Positions 45,886 through 56,608 are shown, counted from the stretch's first letter. The stretch: 64,000 bases of DNA from Serpula lacrymans var. lacrymans S7.9 (GCF_000218685.1 NW_006763290.1:473540-537539); one strand, 5' to 3'. Notes: generated by a model from the sequence alone, not told the origin. Translations and numbers: made by a program.

Positions 45886-46878
45886 TGTTACAATACACAA
45901 TTTTTGGACCTTTTACTTCCATTCTCCGCTTTAACTTTTTTCTTCAAGAGCTCTCACAAACTTGTACTGCAGGGCACTATCCTTCTGTTCAGACTTCCAC
46001 TTTCCTGTGCCACACTACTTTTCTTTATTTTAGATACAAAGTCTCTCATGCAGTGGAGCTGGTCACATGGGCTGCGCCCTATGACATCATTAACCACTGC
46101 TGTCATCAACTGTATAATACATAAATACAAACACTCTGTATTAGTTTATAAACCCCAATAGATCCAGTTGTCAGAACCGCAACCTTTCGGAGGAACAGAG
46201 TTCAGAGTACAGAGATGGAGTAGAGAGTTTAACAGAGTACAAGGTTTGGAATTGACTTAGCTTGTGTGCTAGGTCCTTCCACGGACCTTGGTCCCTAACT
46301 TGATGGAGTGGACGGATGAGAGTAGAGGATGAAAAGGTAGTAGAGTAAAGGCCCTTTGGGGAAGGACCAGAAAACTTAGAAAAGGGCTTGTAAAATGCAA
46401 AGGAATCTAGTGGATATTTGAACTGCAGGAACAAAGTACAGGAGCTACACCTTATATACCGTTGGAGGAGGAGGAGTGTACCATAAGGTCTAAACTACAG
46501 AGTACATGAGGAGTATGAAATGTGTGTAGGAAAATGTATGGCAAACTAGAAGTCCAGTGCAGGAGTATTGGAGCGGATGTCCAGAGTACCATGTGGGGAT
46601 GGGGCACAGATGGGGCACATGGTTATGCCAACCGGCAGGACACGAGGAGTGTAATCCTGGGAGTACCAAAGATTTGGGGGGTTCAGACTTGAGAAATGTC
46701 CTCTTCAGAGATCCTGGAGTTGTGCCTTCCGGCATGGATATGACACCAGGAGGCTCCTCAGCAAGTCCTCCTATTGTTTACCTCGGTCCTAAACCCAAGA
46801 GAGTTTATCTGCTCTCTCACTCACCCCTTTTTGCTTGCTCTCAGTGTGCACCAGAGTATAAAAACTTTGGTTGTAACA
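45886..46878 (+). mobile_element. family-Z 5' LTR (copy E), split by a nested LTR
   Basis: The LTR begins TGTTACAATACACA, runs to GATCCAG at 46,167, is interrupted by a 577-bp insertion, and resumes at 46,746 (CCAGGAGGCTCCTCAGC) to end TTGGTTGTAACA at 46,878. It is followed by leader and gag start, so this is the 5' end of a gypsy element, not a solo LTR. Confidence 0.85.
46169..46745 (-). mobile_element. nested solo LTR, family Y (577 bp)
   Basis: The insert starts TGTCAGAACCGC and ends GGATATGACA (TGTCA/TGACA ends). Flanks are CCAGT (46,164-46,168) and CCAGG (46,746-46,750), a 4-bp perfect or 5-bp one-mismatch duplication that matches the uninterrupted LTR sequence of other copies. Its interior (for example ATGTATGGCAAACT, TTGAACTGCAGGAAC) is shared with 57,409-58,127. 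On the minus strand a TATATAAG box indicates its orientation. Confidence 0.75.
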
Positions 46879-47416
46879 TTAGGACTTACTCTTATTACTT
46901 TCCACACTTTGTGCAAACCCGGACCATAGGGTTAAGTGAACATCTTTCAAACAGTAAGACTTAGGCGCCAGTTTGGCGTTGAGCTTTTGCTAGCCCGTGG
47001 AAACCAAGTGTGTGCCCCAATTCAGCAGGCAAGCTCCTTAGGACAAGATACTAGAGAGAACCAAAAACAAACAATACACTGCCCCCAGTGTCAAGGGGAG
47101 TACTATATCTCAGCAATAGTGTGGAACTATTGTTGATTAGATTTACATACAAAACTCCTCTTTCTCTTTCTTCTGACCGGGCCGGGCACTTGCCTCCGCT
47201 AGTTGGAGAAGGGTTGATAGCTTAACAAGCAGACCACCTCCTGATAACTGATTGGACCAGGGTTTATCATGATACCTTTTGTATACATTTCAAATACTAT
47301 AGTGTGGGTGGTCAAAGATTGAGATCCAATACTCAGCTGGGAATAGGTTGATCCGCAGATAGCAAGCAGGGACCCCCAGTTACATTTTTTTACATTTACA
47401 CATCAAACAAGTTGTC
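46879..47416 (+). other. gypsy family-Z leader
   Basis: The sequence after the LTR, TTAGGACTTACTC, a GGGTTAAGTG block, AACCAAGTGTGTGCCCCAAT and a CGGGCACTTGCCTCCGC block, parallels the leaders of gypsy 1 and copy D. The gag ATG follows 538 nt downstream of the LTR. Confidence 0.7.
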
Positions 47417-47593
47417 ATGTTGACATTGACGCAACCAGAACAACCAGATTTTAAGGCCATCCTTTACTATATGCAAGAGAAGATCTTGAATTTCACCACA
47501 CAACTTGAGGAAATCCAGAATACTCAGGGTGCTGGTACCATTGAACAAAAGTGCAACAAGAAAGTCAACACTTCAGTCAACCTCTTTCCATAG
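47417..47593 (+). pseudogene. truncated gag of a family-Z gypsy element
   Basis: A 58-codon frame, MLTLTQPEQPDFKAILYYMQ, then QLEEIQNTQGAGTIEQKCNK and KVNTSVNLFP, ends at TAG 47,591-47,593. It aligns in layout with the start of gypsy 1 gag (MSLQSTQPDVN ... QLAEF ... EQKFNKKVK), including the Q-K-x-N-K-K-V block. No further gag or pol sequence follows, so the element is truncated about here. Confidence 0.75.
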
Positions 47594-48687
47594 CCTCTTA
47601 GGCTGATCAGTTATGGTTCAATGATGTGCCTAAGAGGCTTTTATCCTGGGGTTATCCCACAAGCAGGTAATCCATCCAGGACTCTCTTAATTTAAATTCA
47701 TCCAAGAGGTCTTTAAGAATCCTAGGACTCCAAAGTGGTGCCAGGGGTCCTTATATTGATTAAAATTTCAAAAGTTATATATCCTACATTATTACAAGGT
47801 AGGACTATCCTAGGATGTTATAAATTCAAAAATATCTCATAATAGGTAACAAGGTGTCCTTTAGGGTATATATATGTGGTAGTCTAAATATGTCCCAGAT
47901 ACTCTAATAGGATGTCCTCATTGCACCCTAAATATCCTTTAAGAGTGCTTGTATAGTGTCCAAACAATGAATCCCTTGCAATATCTTCTGCTTATTGTGA
48001 ATGTTGCTGTCAGAAGGTATACTAATAGTCAACCAGCAGTCCTTAATGATGATGCAAAGAAGATCTTCAAGTGCATGAGGCCCATCACCAGAGACCACTG
48101 CCACCATAACCTTTGTATCTCTTCCTAAAGGGTTGCAATAACTTTACAGAGTAGAGTGACTGCACCTGGCTCAACATACAAAACTGGCACACCCTTATTG
48201 TCATAATACATAGCATGGTCATATCCTAGCCATCCAGTCTGCAAGTAACATAGAAAGATTATTATTCTAATGAATAGCTCAGGATATCTGTTGATATTGA
48301 ATAGTGAACTGGTAGCATTTCCTCCTCAGATGAATAATAATATCCTTAGCATTGGCCCATAAAGGGATACTCTAATATAATATCTTCTGGCAACTTGCTC
48401 ACAAAGGATAAACAATGTTGTATTTGCCAATTGGTTTATAACAAGGTTGACAAGCATGTAGAGAATAGGTGATGCCAGGTATAACCCCCATCCACGACAT
48501 CATCAACAAGCATTAGGTCTGATTGGCATCTATCACACACCAACTTTTTATTTTTTATTGTATCAGAGACCAAAAAAATCAAGAATATCTTTAGAGAGGA
48601 CTTGAGCCTAGTTAGCATGGTGTTTGGTTTTCAGATCCAAAAATCTGCAAAATGTTTAAGGATATAGGTGTAGCACTGCCATATTTC
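47594..48687. other. AT-rich, no gene recognised
   Basis: No ORF with a recognisable domain. It forms the spacer between the truncated gypsy and the copia element. Confidence 0.45.
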
Positions 48688-48720
48688 TGACAAAACCGGA
48701 TAAACCCTAAAGCAGCCATT
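48688..48720 (+). mobile_element. copia 5' LTR remnant
   Basis: TGACAAAACCGGATAAACCC and AAAGCAGCCATT match the start of the LTR at 8277 and 55,357. The rest of the LTR and gag are missing; protease-region sequence follows within about 100 bp, so an internal deletion is inferred. Confidence 0.7.
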
Positions 48721-49931
48721 AAAGAAAATAAACTTACCTTTGATGCAGTTGAGATCCACATCACTGCAGAAATTGCACGACAGTCAGGAAAAGCTCCTGG
48801 AGGTTCTGAATCAGTACTCAAGTCCAAGGAGAAGTAGTGTGCCCTCCACAAAGTCAAATCTCACAACCCTCAGAGTATCAAACACTTCAATCAGCTGGAA
48901 TGGGTCAAAAGACAAACTCCAGAACAGCATCTCACATAGTCTCTCACTGCTCCTGGCTTGAGCCAGGAACATACCATGTTCTGAACCTTCTGAGGACCAT
49001 CAGTTTTTGGGATGAATCCCCTGTGAGTGCCATTGGAATTGGAATAGTGATCCTACAAGCAACTGTTGGCAAAAAGGACTACAATATTGCACTGTCAAAT
49101 GCCTTACTTGTGCCAAACTTCACTTTAGCACTTGTTTTCATCCACAAGTTGTCTAAAATGGGGTTATCAACACTTTTTCCAGAAGGGTCCAATGTTTGTG
49201 AAGTTCGGAAAACAAAGGAACTCATCCTCACTGCCTTACACAAGCAAGGACTTTATCACATCCAAGCAAAACCTGAAATCAACCTGGAGTCAGCTTTTGC
49301 AACAGTGGATGTAAATATATTGCACAGGAGAATGGGACACATTGGAATGGATTGCTTACAACAAATGGTTACAAAAAGGCAGATAGACACCCTTACTAGA
49401 ACCCCAGAATTCTGTGAACCTTGTGTTTTAGGAAAGATGAAGAAATTACCTTTCGAGTCTGCTAGAGGAAACCAGGCCAAGTGCCCCATACAAATTATGC
49501 ACACAGACATTGGAGGACCAATCAAACCAACCTCCAGTGAGGTTCTCAATACTAAATTATCATTGTAGACAATTTTTCCAGATTTTCATGGATATATTTC
49601 CTAAAACACAAAAGTGAAGCATTGGAACAATACAAGCAACGGAAAGAAGATGTCCAAAGAATTTTCCAAGAAAACTTCATTCCACTTTACACAAAATTCC
49701 TCCTGATCAATGGCGGAAGAGAATGCACTGGTGATGCATTCAAAAATCAACTCCAAGGAGATGGTGTCCTCCAAGAAACCACAGCCACAGATACTCTGGA
49801 ATAAAATGGCATTGCAGAACACATGAATCAGACATTGGCTACCATTAGCAACCACTATGTTCCATGATTCCAAGTTCCCAAAGTTGTTCTGGGTAGATGC
49901 CATGCAAAGGGCTGCATACATCACAGCACAC
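48721..49931 (+). pseudogene. copia protease, GAG-pre-integrase and integrase N-terminal part
   Basis: The frame 48,837-49,568 reads a protease-like region (KDYNIALSNALLVPNFTLAL, LSKMGLSTLFPEGSNVCEVR), the GAG-pre-integrase zinc-binding segment (LHRRMGHIGMDCLQQMV then CEPCVLGKMKKLPFE), and the start of the integrase core with HTDIGGPI. The expected DSGA protease motif is not intact. After 49,568 the core continues in another frame (KHKSEALEQYKQRKEDVQRI, INGGRECTGDAFKNQLQGDG), the end of the DDE region (NGIAEHMNQTLATISN) and FWVDAMQRAAYI before a solo LTR cuts it at 49,932. Frame changes and stops make it inactive. Confidence 0.85.
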
Positions 49932-51705
49932 TGTCAATGATGAGAACTGTTGTTAGAAAACCACACGCAAAACAAACTAACACACAATCCTCCCAGATTC
50001 CACGGAACTTGTTTATGGGTTTTGCCTCCTAGAACAGTGGGTGCTCTGGTTGTTCGTGGGGTGGTATGTATGACAATCCTTCAAAGTAAAACCCAGAGAT
50101 GTATGGGTGTGGGTTTTGAGGAGGAGGGATAGTTGAACTATAGAAGATAGGGGCTTTTTAAGACGTAGGATGAGCACTACCTTGCTAATCCTAGCACGAG
50201 GTAGGTTTGAAAATGACAAGATAACAAGGTTCCCAGTGATAGCAGGCTCCTGACACACAAACTGTAGTGCTCAGAAGGGCTCTAATCAAAAGGGATGACA
50301 ATTACCTTCAAAAGTGACGAGTGACGATGACAGCAGTTAACAGTAGTAACAGTGGGAAGTGTTGTGACTACACTGGATCACAAGTAGCAGAGTAGTGAAC
50401 TTGAGATTTAGAGAAGAAGTCTGGATTGGATTTTTTGTTGTTTTTTTTTTTACAAGGTAGAATACAGGGGTTTATATAGTAAAAGAAAAGTAGGCTATGC
50501 ACAGTATAGCTGTGCAAAAAGAATGAGAAAGAACATGAAGGAAGGAATGTACGCTGATGAATCCTGTGTAGGTAGTACAGGATAAGATTGTCAAAAAAAG
50601 GAAAAGAAAAGAATAGAACAATGAATGCTGTGAGTAATGTCACAGGTTTGTACAGCCGTAAAGTAAAATCCAATAGCAAAAAGAGAGCAGGAAAATTATG
50701 ATGTCATGGGAAGATGCAGTAAAAAAAAGGGCAAGGCAAAACACTATCAGTATCAACACAGTTACTTTATTGTCAGTCAGGCATTCTAAAAAAATATGTA
50801 TCCATAAAAATGATTCAAAAATCAAAAGAAACTGGAGCCACCAGTCCACCACCTAGTCCAAATCCGACGGTTCCATGGCCTTACCAATGGACTGGTTGTG
50901 TTGGACCACCTGGACAAACGAGGGAGGGAGAGGAGTAGTTCCAATTTGGAACAAGTGAGTCCCAGGCAGCATGTGGTAGGTGTAGCTGTAGCGAAGACGA
51001 TGGATAAAAGATAAGTGTACCCAAGTGAATGGGACAGCAATGTACATGGGCGACACAAGGGGATGAACCTTCTCCAGCTCAAAAACTACCCACCCACGCT
51101 CCAACCAGGCGAGACGAGCGACTGATGTTTTGATAGTATATGATGGCAGATTGACATCATGAAGATGGACCTGTTGCCCTATTTGGACCGGCTGCTGGGG
51201 CTTTGCTGATATCAACAGTGGCTCGTGGTAGTCAACGGATTGGCAACGGAAGCGGATTGGAAGTGGTGACATCAGAAATGGTGGGGGAGCAAAGAAGATG
51301 AGGAGGAGGAGGCTGGAGGTGACGAGAAGGTGGATTAGAATGGGGATCCAGAAATGACCGTTGGGTGAGAATAAAAAGGAGAGGAAGGGGCCCATGGTGG
51401 GGCTAGGCAAAGGAAGGGGAGTAAGGGAAACGATGAAGGCGAGGGTGCAATGCAATGTGTAGCCAGTGGCGACGCAAAAATTTGCTGAAATGCCGAAACA
51501 CGGAAAGTACCGAATGGAAAGCAAAGGTGAGCGCAACTGGATTACCTAATGGAGGTGGTGCTGATCAGCCACAAGATTGAAAAAGGCAATATTAATTACT
51601 ATTCCACGTGGCACTGTGCCTGTGTGGCGCAAAGGCGAGTTTTTTTGAATATTCACTTTGTTATTGACACCTGTCTATGCTACCAATCAACTTTGGTGCA
51701 TGACA
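49932..51705 (-). mobile_element. solo LTR, family X, copy 2 (1774 bp)
   Basis: Same TGTCAATGATGAG to GGTGCATGACA element as at 1964-3763, with scattered substitutions and a roughly 50-bp deletion in the second half relative to copy 1. The 4-bp flanks are ACAC (49,928-49,931) and ACGC (51,706-51,709), differing at a CpG. It interrupts the copia integrase; coding resumes at 51,706. Confidence 0.75.
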
Positions 51706-52051
51706 ACGCAGCCCAGCATCAAGACTTTATGGAAAGACCCTACATGAAATATGGTTTAAAAGGAGAGTTGATCCAACTTTATATCACTTTTTGGGATGCC
51801 AAACATATGCCTTGATTCTGAAAAACAAACAGCAAGGAAAGTTCTACTCCAAGGGGCATAAAGCCATAATGATTGGCTATACACATAGAAAATAAGCTTA
51901 CAAACTCCTGAATACTGAAAAATGAACTGTGTTTTCCAGTCAGCATGTCATATTCAATAAATCCAAAAAGGTACAAAAGGGCAACACTGTTCCCTAGAAC
52001 ACAAACCCTGGCATAGATTAGTGGGAGGGACTCATTCCAGAGAATGCTCAC
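51706..52051 (+). pseudogene. copia integrase C-terminal part
   Basis: In shifting frames the region gives HFLGCQTYALILKNKQQGKF with YSKGHKAIMIGYTHRK, the usual FGC..Y and GKF..KS..GIFIGY-type motif after the copia integrase core, then SSQHVIFNKSKK. It ends where a 360-bp solo LTR is inserted at 52,052. Confidence 0.75.
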
Positions 52052-52411
52052 TGTTACAATTGACATACCAGCACCTACTTACACTTCACTTTTTGTACTT
52101 TTACTTTTCATTTTCCAAGTCACATGACTGATCATGTGACTATTGACTTTACTTTACAATTTTGGACTTTTCATAGTCACATGCTAGACATCAGACTTTG
52201 AACTTTACAACTGTACAGTACCTCATGTATTTTAGAATATATACTGGTGCAATACATGGGGAGAGACTCAGCAAGTCCTCTCTAGTGTATACCAACATTA
52301 GTATGACAACCTCCCTTCTTTGATAGGTTGTACACTTCCTTTTCCTCCACTGAGTTGTTGTTGTTGTTGTGCTCCAGTGCCCCAAGACTGTGTCTTGTTG
52401 GTGTTGTCACA
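52052..52411 (+). mobile_element. solo LTR, family Y, TSD CTCAC
   Basis: Starts TGTTACAATTGACATACC and ends GGTGTTGTCACA. Perfect 5-bp duplications CTCAC lie at 52,047-52,051 and 52,412-52,416. It shares CACATGACTGATCATGTG and the TTTTTGGACTTTT-like block with the inverted copy at 57,409-58,127, so it is a shorter member of the same family in the opposite orientation. Confidence 0.8.
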
Positions 52412-53442
52412 CTCACCATCTGGACCAAAATAATGGAGGAAAATGATCCTGACCCTCAGATATGAGATCCCAGTGAATTGCAAATGAAACCACATCTCCA
52501 AGGAGATGTTCCGCAAGCAATGGAACCATATCAGCATGGAAATATTCCAAGAGCAGTGGGGAAATACCTCCATGGAGACGTTCTGAGAGCAGTAGGAGCA
52601 CCCAAGCAGCTAAGACACCCTCAACAACAGTCAAAATGGAAATGCAAAGGAGAGTCACAGTCACTGGGAGGACAGCTCCTCTTAATCAGCTGACATGGAG
52701 AAAGTCCGAAAACAGCTAGATAGCCTGTATATTGGCTCAGATCCTAGAATGCATACAAGACCTCCGAGGATTCATCCAAACACCTCTGAGGAGACATCAA
52801 ACACCTTCAGGAGTGGGTGGGACAACTCACACACAAGTGCATCTACCCCCTGGAGTTCATGCACATATTGCTCAAATAGCAGTCATGCCTGCTGATGTCC
52901 TAGGAGTATGCTGTTGTCGCATAAAGGACTTAACAGCCATGTTGAGCCTCATGCACCACCGCTGTCAGCCACATTTGTGTAGGTGGCTGGGAAACACCTT
53001 CCTTTTCGGATCTCGGACTTTTCCGTAGAATAGAAAGTTTCACTCGATGCTTTATTGACACCTCAGTCCTCATATTAGAGACTGAGGTGAGTTCAAACAA
53101 ACCTACATATATTCATACATTTTCTGAATCAATTACCTAGTATCCTTTTGTAACAGATACAAAACATCATATGCAGAAGGAATTATCAGACTTGCCCTGC
53201 AGACAAAAACCAAGATTATAAAAGGACTCTAAGTGAGGAATAGCCTCAAAAAGAGCAGCACAACTATTCCATGGAGAAACCTAACACTCCTGAGGTTCTC
53301 AGAGAGACATCTGACATAGAAATGATATTCTTTGCTGGAATAGCAAGCACTGGTCCATCTAATGCAAACCTTCCAAGGACACTAGAGGAATCCTTATCAC
53401 ACCCAAATGGAGAATCATAGAAGTCTGCTTGGAGGAGGAACT
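52412..53442 (+). pseudogene. copia linker between integrase and RT
   Basis: The interval after the CTCAC target site carries the variable spacer of the polyprotein. One frame has three 12-residue repeats at 52,496-52,603 (pattern L/Q-x-G-D/N-V/I-x-x-A-V/M). A 8-bp hairpin (CCTCAGTC/GACTGAGG) lies at about 53,065-53,091. The end leads into RT with LPRTLEESLSHPNGESWKSA (53,380-53,435), the usual PxTxxEAL..PxxxxW block that precedes copia RT. Stops occur throughout. Confidence 0.6.
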
Positions 53443-53447
53443 CATAA

Positions 53448-53862
53448 TGTAACAACCAAGAGTTTTTTACTCTGGCACACAACTAGAATCAACTATAGAG
53501 ATGATGATGAGGGAGTGGTTACCCTTTAAGCTTCAACAAGTTAGTTGTGAGGATACAACAGGAGGACTTGCTGAGGAGTCTCCTGGATTTATTGAGGTAT
53601 ATATACTACTACAGGTTTGTTTGTACATATGTACTATACAGTTGATGAAGGCAGTGGCTGATGATGTTGTGGGCATAGCCCATGTGACCAGCTCCACTGC
53701 GTGAGAGACTTGTAGCTAAAATAAGAAGAAAGGCAGTGCAGCGCAAGAAAGAGGAGTTTGAACAAAAGGGAAAGTGCCGAAGGGCACAATGTGAAAAAAC
53801 TCCAGTAAAAATGTTAAAGAGGAGAATTAAATTTAAAGGTCCAAAAATGTGTTATCATAACA
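53448..53862 (-). mobile_element. solo LTR, family Z, copy F, TSD CATAA
   Basis: The plus strand runs from TGTAACAACCAAGAG to GTTATCATAACA. Perfect 5-bp duplications CATAA lie at 53,443-53,447 and 53,863-53,867. Removing the LTR and one copy rejoins the copia RT N-terminal block, showing it inserted within the copia coding sequence. Confidence 0.9.
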
Positions 53863-55310
53863 CATAAACCTTAATATTAATGCAGTATACAACACTGTCC
53901 CACTTCCGAAGGGAGTAAAAACCTATCACATCAAAACCTGTGTTCTGAATCAAGTTTAATCAAAACGGAAACATTAAGAGATACAAACTCCGGATTATTG
54001 CACAAGGTTTTACTCAAAGGGAGGGGATTGTTTACCAGGAGGTTTTTGCTCCAGTTAAAAACTTAGAGTTGATCCAAATTATTCTAGCCCTGGCAGCAAA
54101 GTATGACCTAGAATTTGATCAAATGGATGTATCCACAGCTTATCTCAATGGAACAAACTTGAAGACAAACTGTACATGTTTTTTCCAGGGGGGGGTTCCT
54201 ATCCAACCTGGATACTGCTGGAGGTTAAAAAGATCCATCTATGGATCAAAACAAGCTGGTTGTACATGGAACCAAACCTTTGATCAGACACTCCGGGGGC
54301 TGGGTTTCATGAGACTGGATGCAGAAACATGTCTCTGTATTCCAGGACAACAAACAAAAATGATTCATTGTTGTTTATGTAGATGACTTTCTCCTAGCAG
54401 CTTCATCCTGAAAATTCATGGATATCACAAAAGCGAAACTGGAATCCATTCAAAATGTGGGACCTTGGAGAAGCAAAATACATCCTTGGAGTAGAAATCT
54501 GGTGTGATTGTTCAAACAAAGCAATATCCCTATTGCACCACCAATACATTAACGCAGTCCTGGAGTGCACTGGAATAAAGAACTACAAACCAGTATGGAC
54601 ACTAATGGCCCATGAATCAAAATTTCTTGCAAATGCTCCAGGGGAAGATATTGTGCAATACAAGATGCATAGTGGGTGTCAAGTGTCATATCTCTCAATT
54701 GTAGGCACCCTCATATGTGCCATGCTTGGAACCCACCCAGACATTGCATATGTTGTTGAAATGCTAAGTAAACTTGACTCAACTCTGAGGAGCCATCACT
54801 GGGAAGCTGCCAAACATGTTCTCCAATATTTGAAAGCAACCAGAGACATGGAACTATGTTATGATGGCACCGATATCTCCATGAACATGGATTTCTATGG
54901 TGCAGATTGGTCTGGGGACCCAGACAGGTCCCAATAAACATCAGGTTTTGTTTTTATTACCTCCCAAGGAGCAATCTCCTGGACAAGCAAAAGACAAAGC
55001 ATATAGCTTTATCCTTCATGGAGTCAGAATACATTGAGCAATGGTGGACAACACCTTGCATGGTTTCAGACATTTTTTGAAGAAATCAGAGATGCTCAAA
55101 ATGGACTCACAACATTGCACTGCAACAATCAAGCAGCTATCATACTTACACAAGATCTGCAGCTCCATGCCCACACAAAACATATTCAACAAAAATATCA
55201 TTTTATCTGAGATGACTTAGTATCAAAGGAAGAGGCAGTAATCAGATATGTTCCTACAGGAGATATGGTAGCCAAGATCCTCACTAAGCCCCTCACTCAT
55301 AAGTAGCATT
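53863..55310 (+). pseudogene. copia reverse transcriptase and RNase H
   Basis: RT begins NINAVYNTVPLPKGVKTYHI, then KRYKLRIIAQGFTQREGIVY with QEVFAPVKNL, and the 54,069-54,386 frame with EFDQMDVSTAYLNGTNLK and WRLKRSIYGSKQAGCTWNQT. A frame change precedes the YVDD box (YVDDFLLAA in the frame at 54,375-54,405). The next frame (54,455-54,937) has MWDLGEAKYILGVEIWCD, GTLICAMLGTHPDIAYVVEM and HVLQYLKATRDMELCYDGTD. RNase H follows with stops (TSGFVFITSQGAISWTSKRQ, LHCNNQAAIILTQD, TGDMVAKILTKPLTHK). The enzyme copies element RNA to cDNA; here frames are broken by at least four stops or shifts. Confidence 0.88.
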
Positions 55311-55436
55311 GGAAATTATCTAAAGCTATGGGACTATGGTTACACTCAAGTGGGAGTGACAAAACCAGATAAACCTGGTCTCTGCTAAAGCAGCCATTGT
55401 TCTCCATGGAGCATTGCCACCACTCCATAGAGTCAC

Positions 55437-56417
55437 CCAGACTCCAAACCAGTTGACATATGTGTGTGTGCCATAACTTGAGTTGAGCATAACACATATT
55501 GTAAAACCCTTATCCCCTATACCGAGTTAACAGAGGGATGAAGATTCAAATCAAACAAGTAGCGTTACAAATAGCGATTGAGAATTAATCAACAACTGAG
55601 GAAAGTATGTACATGATGGTCTACTATATATATGTTTCTGAAAGCCAGCCATGAGGCGCTGACTGATGTTCTTTGTAATGGCTCTAGACTTGTGTCACGT
55701 GATGGTCACCTGATCTGATATAACTACATATTATGTTATCCGCGCTAAAGCAGCAGCTTAACATATCTTATCTGTCATGTGATCAGATATCAAAGAAAAA
55801 TGAAAAAGGAAACTAGCGCTCAGACTAGCACTTCTGGTTCAAGTCGTGACACATATGGCCAACTGGCAAAGCTTGGTGCCAGATTTTGGTTTATCTGAAC
55901 CACCAAAGATTGCCACCAAATCCGACATCTTTCGGTCGGCTAAAGTCAAAAACAGAAATTTGACGGTGACTTTGTCTTTCCTTGCACAGAGCTTATTTTT
56001 ATGTAGTCTGAACGCTTCAAAACACCAAGTTCCAATGAAATTAGCAGTTTCATGAAAAAGGGTTTGGCATCACTCATGCCATTTTCAAGTCCTATCATCC
56101 CAGATGCAGTTGAAGAAGAAACATTGATACATCATTGGAACATTGTGTTTAAGTGTACTACTCTTCTGTCCAAGAAAAGAAAAAGTCACGGTCACATTTC
56201 TGTTTTTGACTTTAGCTGACAGAAAGACGTCGGATTTGGTGGCAATTTTTGGTGGTTCAGATAAACCAAAATCTGGCACCAAGCTTTGCCAGTTGGCCAT
56301 ATGTGTTATGCTCAACTCAAGTTTTGGTAAAGTCTCGGATAATTATATAGTCAAATTATCTAATCACAAGCACTCCAATATAGCATACACACATATGTTG
56401 ACTGGTTTGGAGTCTGG
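55437..56417. mobile_element. 981-bp giant-hairpin (foldback) element, TSD GAGTCAC
   Basis: Left end CCAGACTCCAAACCAGTTGA and right end TCAACATATG-type inverse GGTTTGGAGTCTGG are near-perfect inverted repeats. The identity continues inward: 55,849-56,040 is the reverse complement of about 56,125-56,315 (shared ATGGCCAACTGGCAAAGC, AACCACCAAA, AAATCCGACAT, AACACCAAG-TTCC). The 7-bp GAGTCAC repeats at 55,430-55,436 and 56,418-56,424. Without a 349-bp secondary insert the element is about 630 bp with a loop of roughly 80-100 bp. It has no transposase and is therefore non-autonomous. Mirror-image peptides in the two arms are by-products of the inverted repeat. Confidence 0.8.
55500..55848. mobile_element. 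349-bp insertion inside the hairpin element, 8-bp TSD
   Basis: ACACATAT flanks the block at 55,492-55,499 and 55,849-55,856. The undisturbed right arm of the hairpin shows the empty site (AGCATAACACATATGGCC on the complementary strand), which proves insertion rather than deletion elsewhere. The ends (TGTAAAACCC and CAAGTCGTG) are not obvious inverted repeats. The 8-bp duplication would suit a hAT-type or similar non-autonomous element; the class is undetermined. Confidence 0.75.
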
Positions 56418-56608
56418 GAGTCACCCATTGTTCTCCTAGGAGTCATTATACCTTAGCAAATAGCACCTCCGACTACAGTAGTAGGGGGCTTAGTGTAGGA
56501 ATACCTCAGTTGTTTCTATCGCCTCTTGGGTAGCGGCTGAGGTATGTTATATTACATTTTATAGAAGATTACCTTAAACTGACATTTATTGTAGTTTCAC
56601 TTAGGTTG

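Larger units (their letters stand above)
48688..56608 (+). mobile_element. Ty1/copia retrotransposon, heavily nested
   Basis: The order is 5' LTR remnant (48,688-48,720), protease and integrase (48,730-49,931), integrase C-terminal part (51,706-52,051), linker (52,412-53,442), RT and RNase H (53,863-55,310), polypurine tract CAAGTGGGAG (55,347-55,356) and 3' LTR from 55,357. Integrase before RT defines copia. Three solo LTRs of other families (49,932; 52,052; 53,448) and a hairpin element (55,437) interrupt it. Gag and most of the 5' LTR are deleted. Each insertion is bounded by short target duplications. Confidence 0.9.
55357..56608 (+). mobile_element. copia 3' LTR, split by a hairpin element
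   Basis: The LTR starts TGACAAAACCAGATAAACC right after the purine tract, reaches GAGTCAC at 55,436, is interrupted by 55,437-56,417, and resumes with GAGTCACCCATTGTTCTCC through GGCTGAGGTATGTTA to about 56,608 (TTTCACTTAGG). Comparison with 8277-8583 shows the same body; the 3' end is approximate. The first 80 bp contain two or three copies of a 20-bp TTCTCC[AT]-GGAG-type unit. Confidence 0.75.

Noticed and set aside
1964..51705. One giant retroelement bounded by the two family-X LTRs
   Set aside because: Each copy has its own flanking 4-bp duplication and interrupts a different element (Plavaka, copia), so they are separate solo LTRs.
55500..55848. Assigning the 349-bp insert to the hAT superfamily
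   Set aside because: Only the 8-bp duplication supports it; the ends do not form recognisable hAT inverted repeats.
55846..56315. Two ORFs on opposite strands encoding nearly the same peptide (MANWQSLVPDFG...)
   Set aside because: They are mirror translations of the two arms of an inverted repeat in the hairpin element, not genes.
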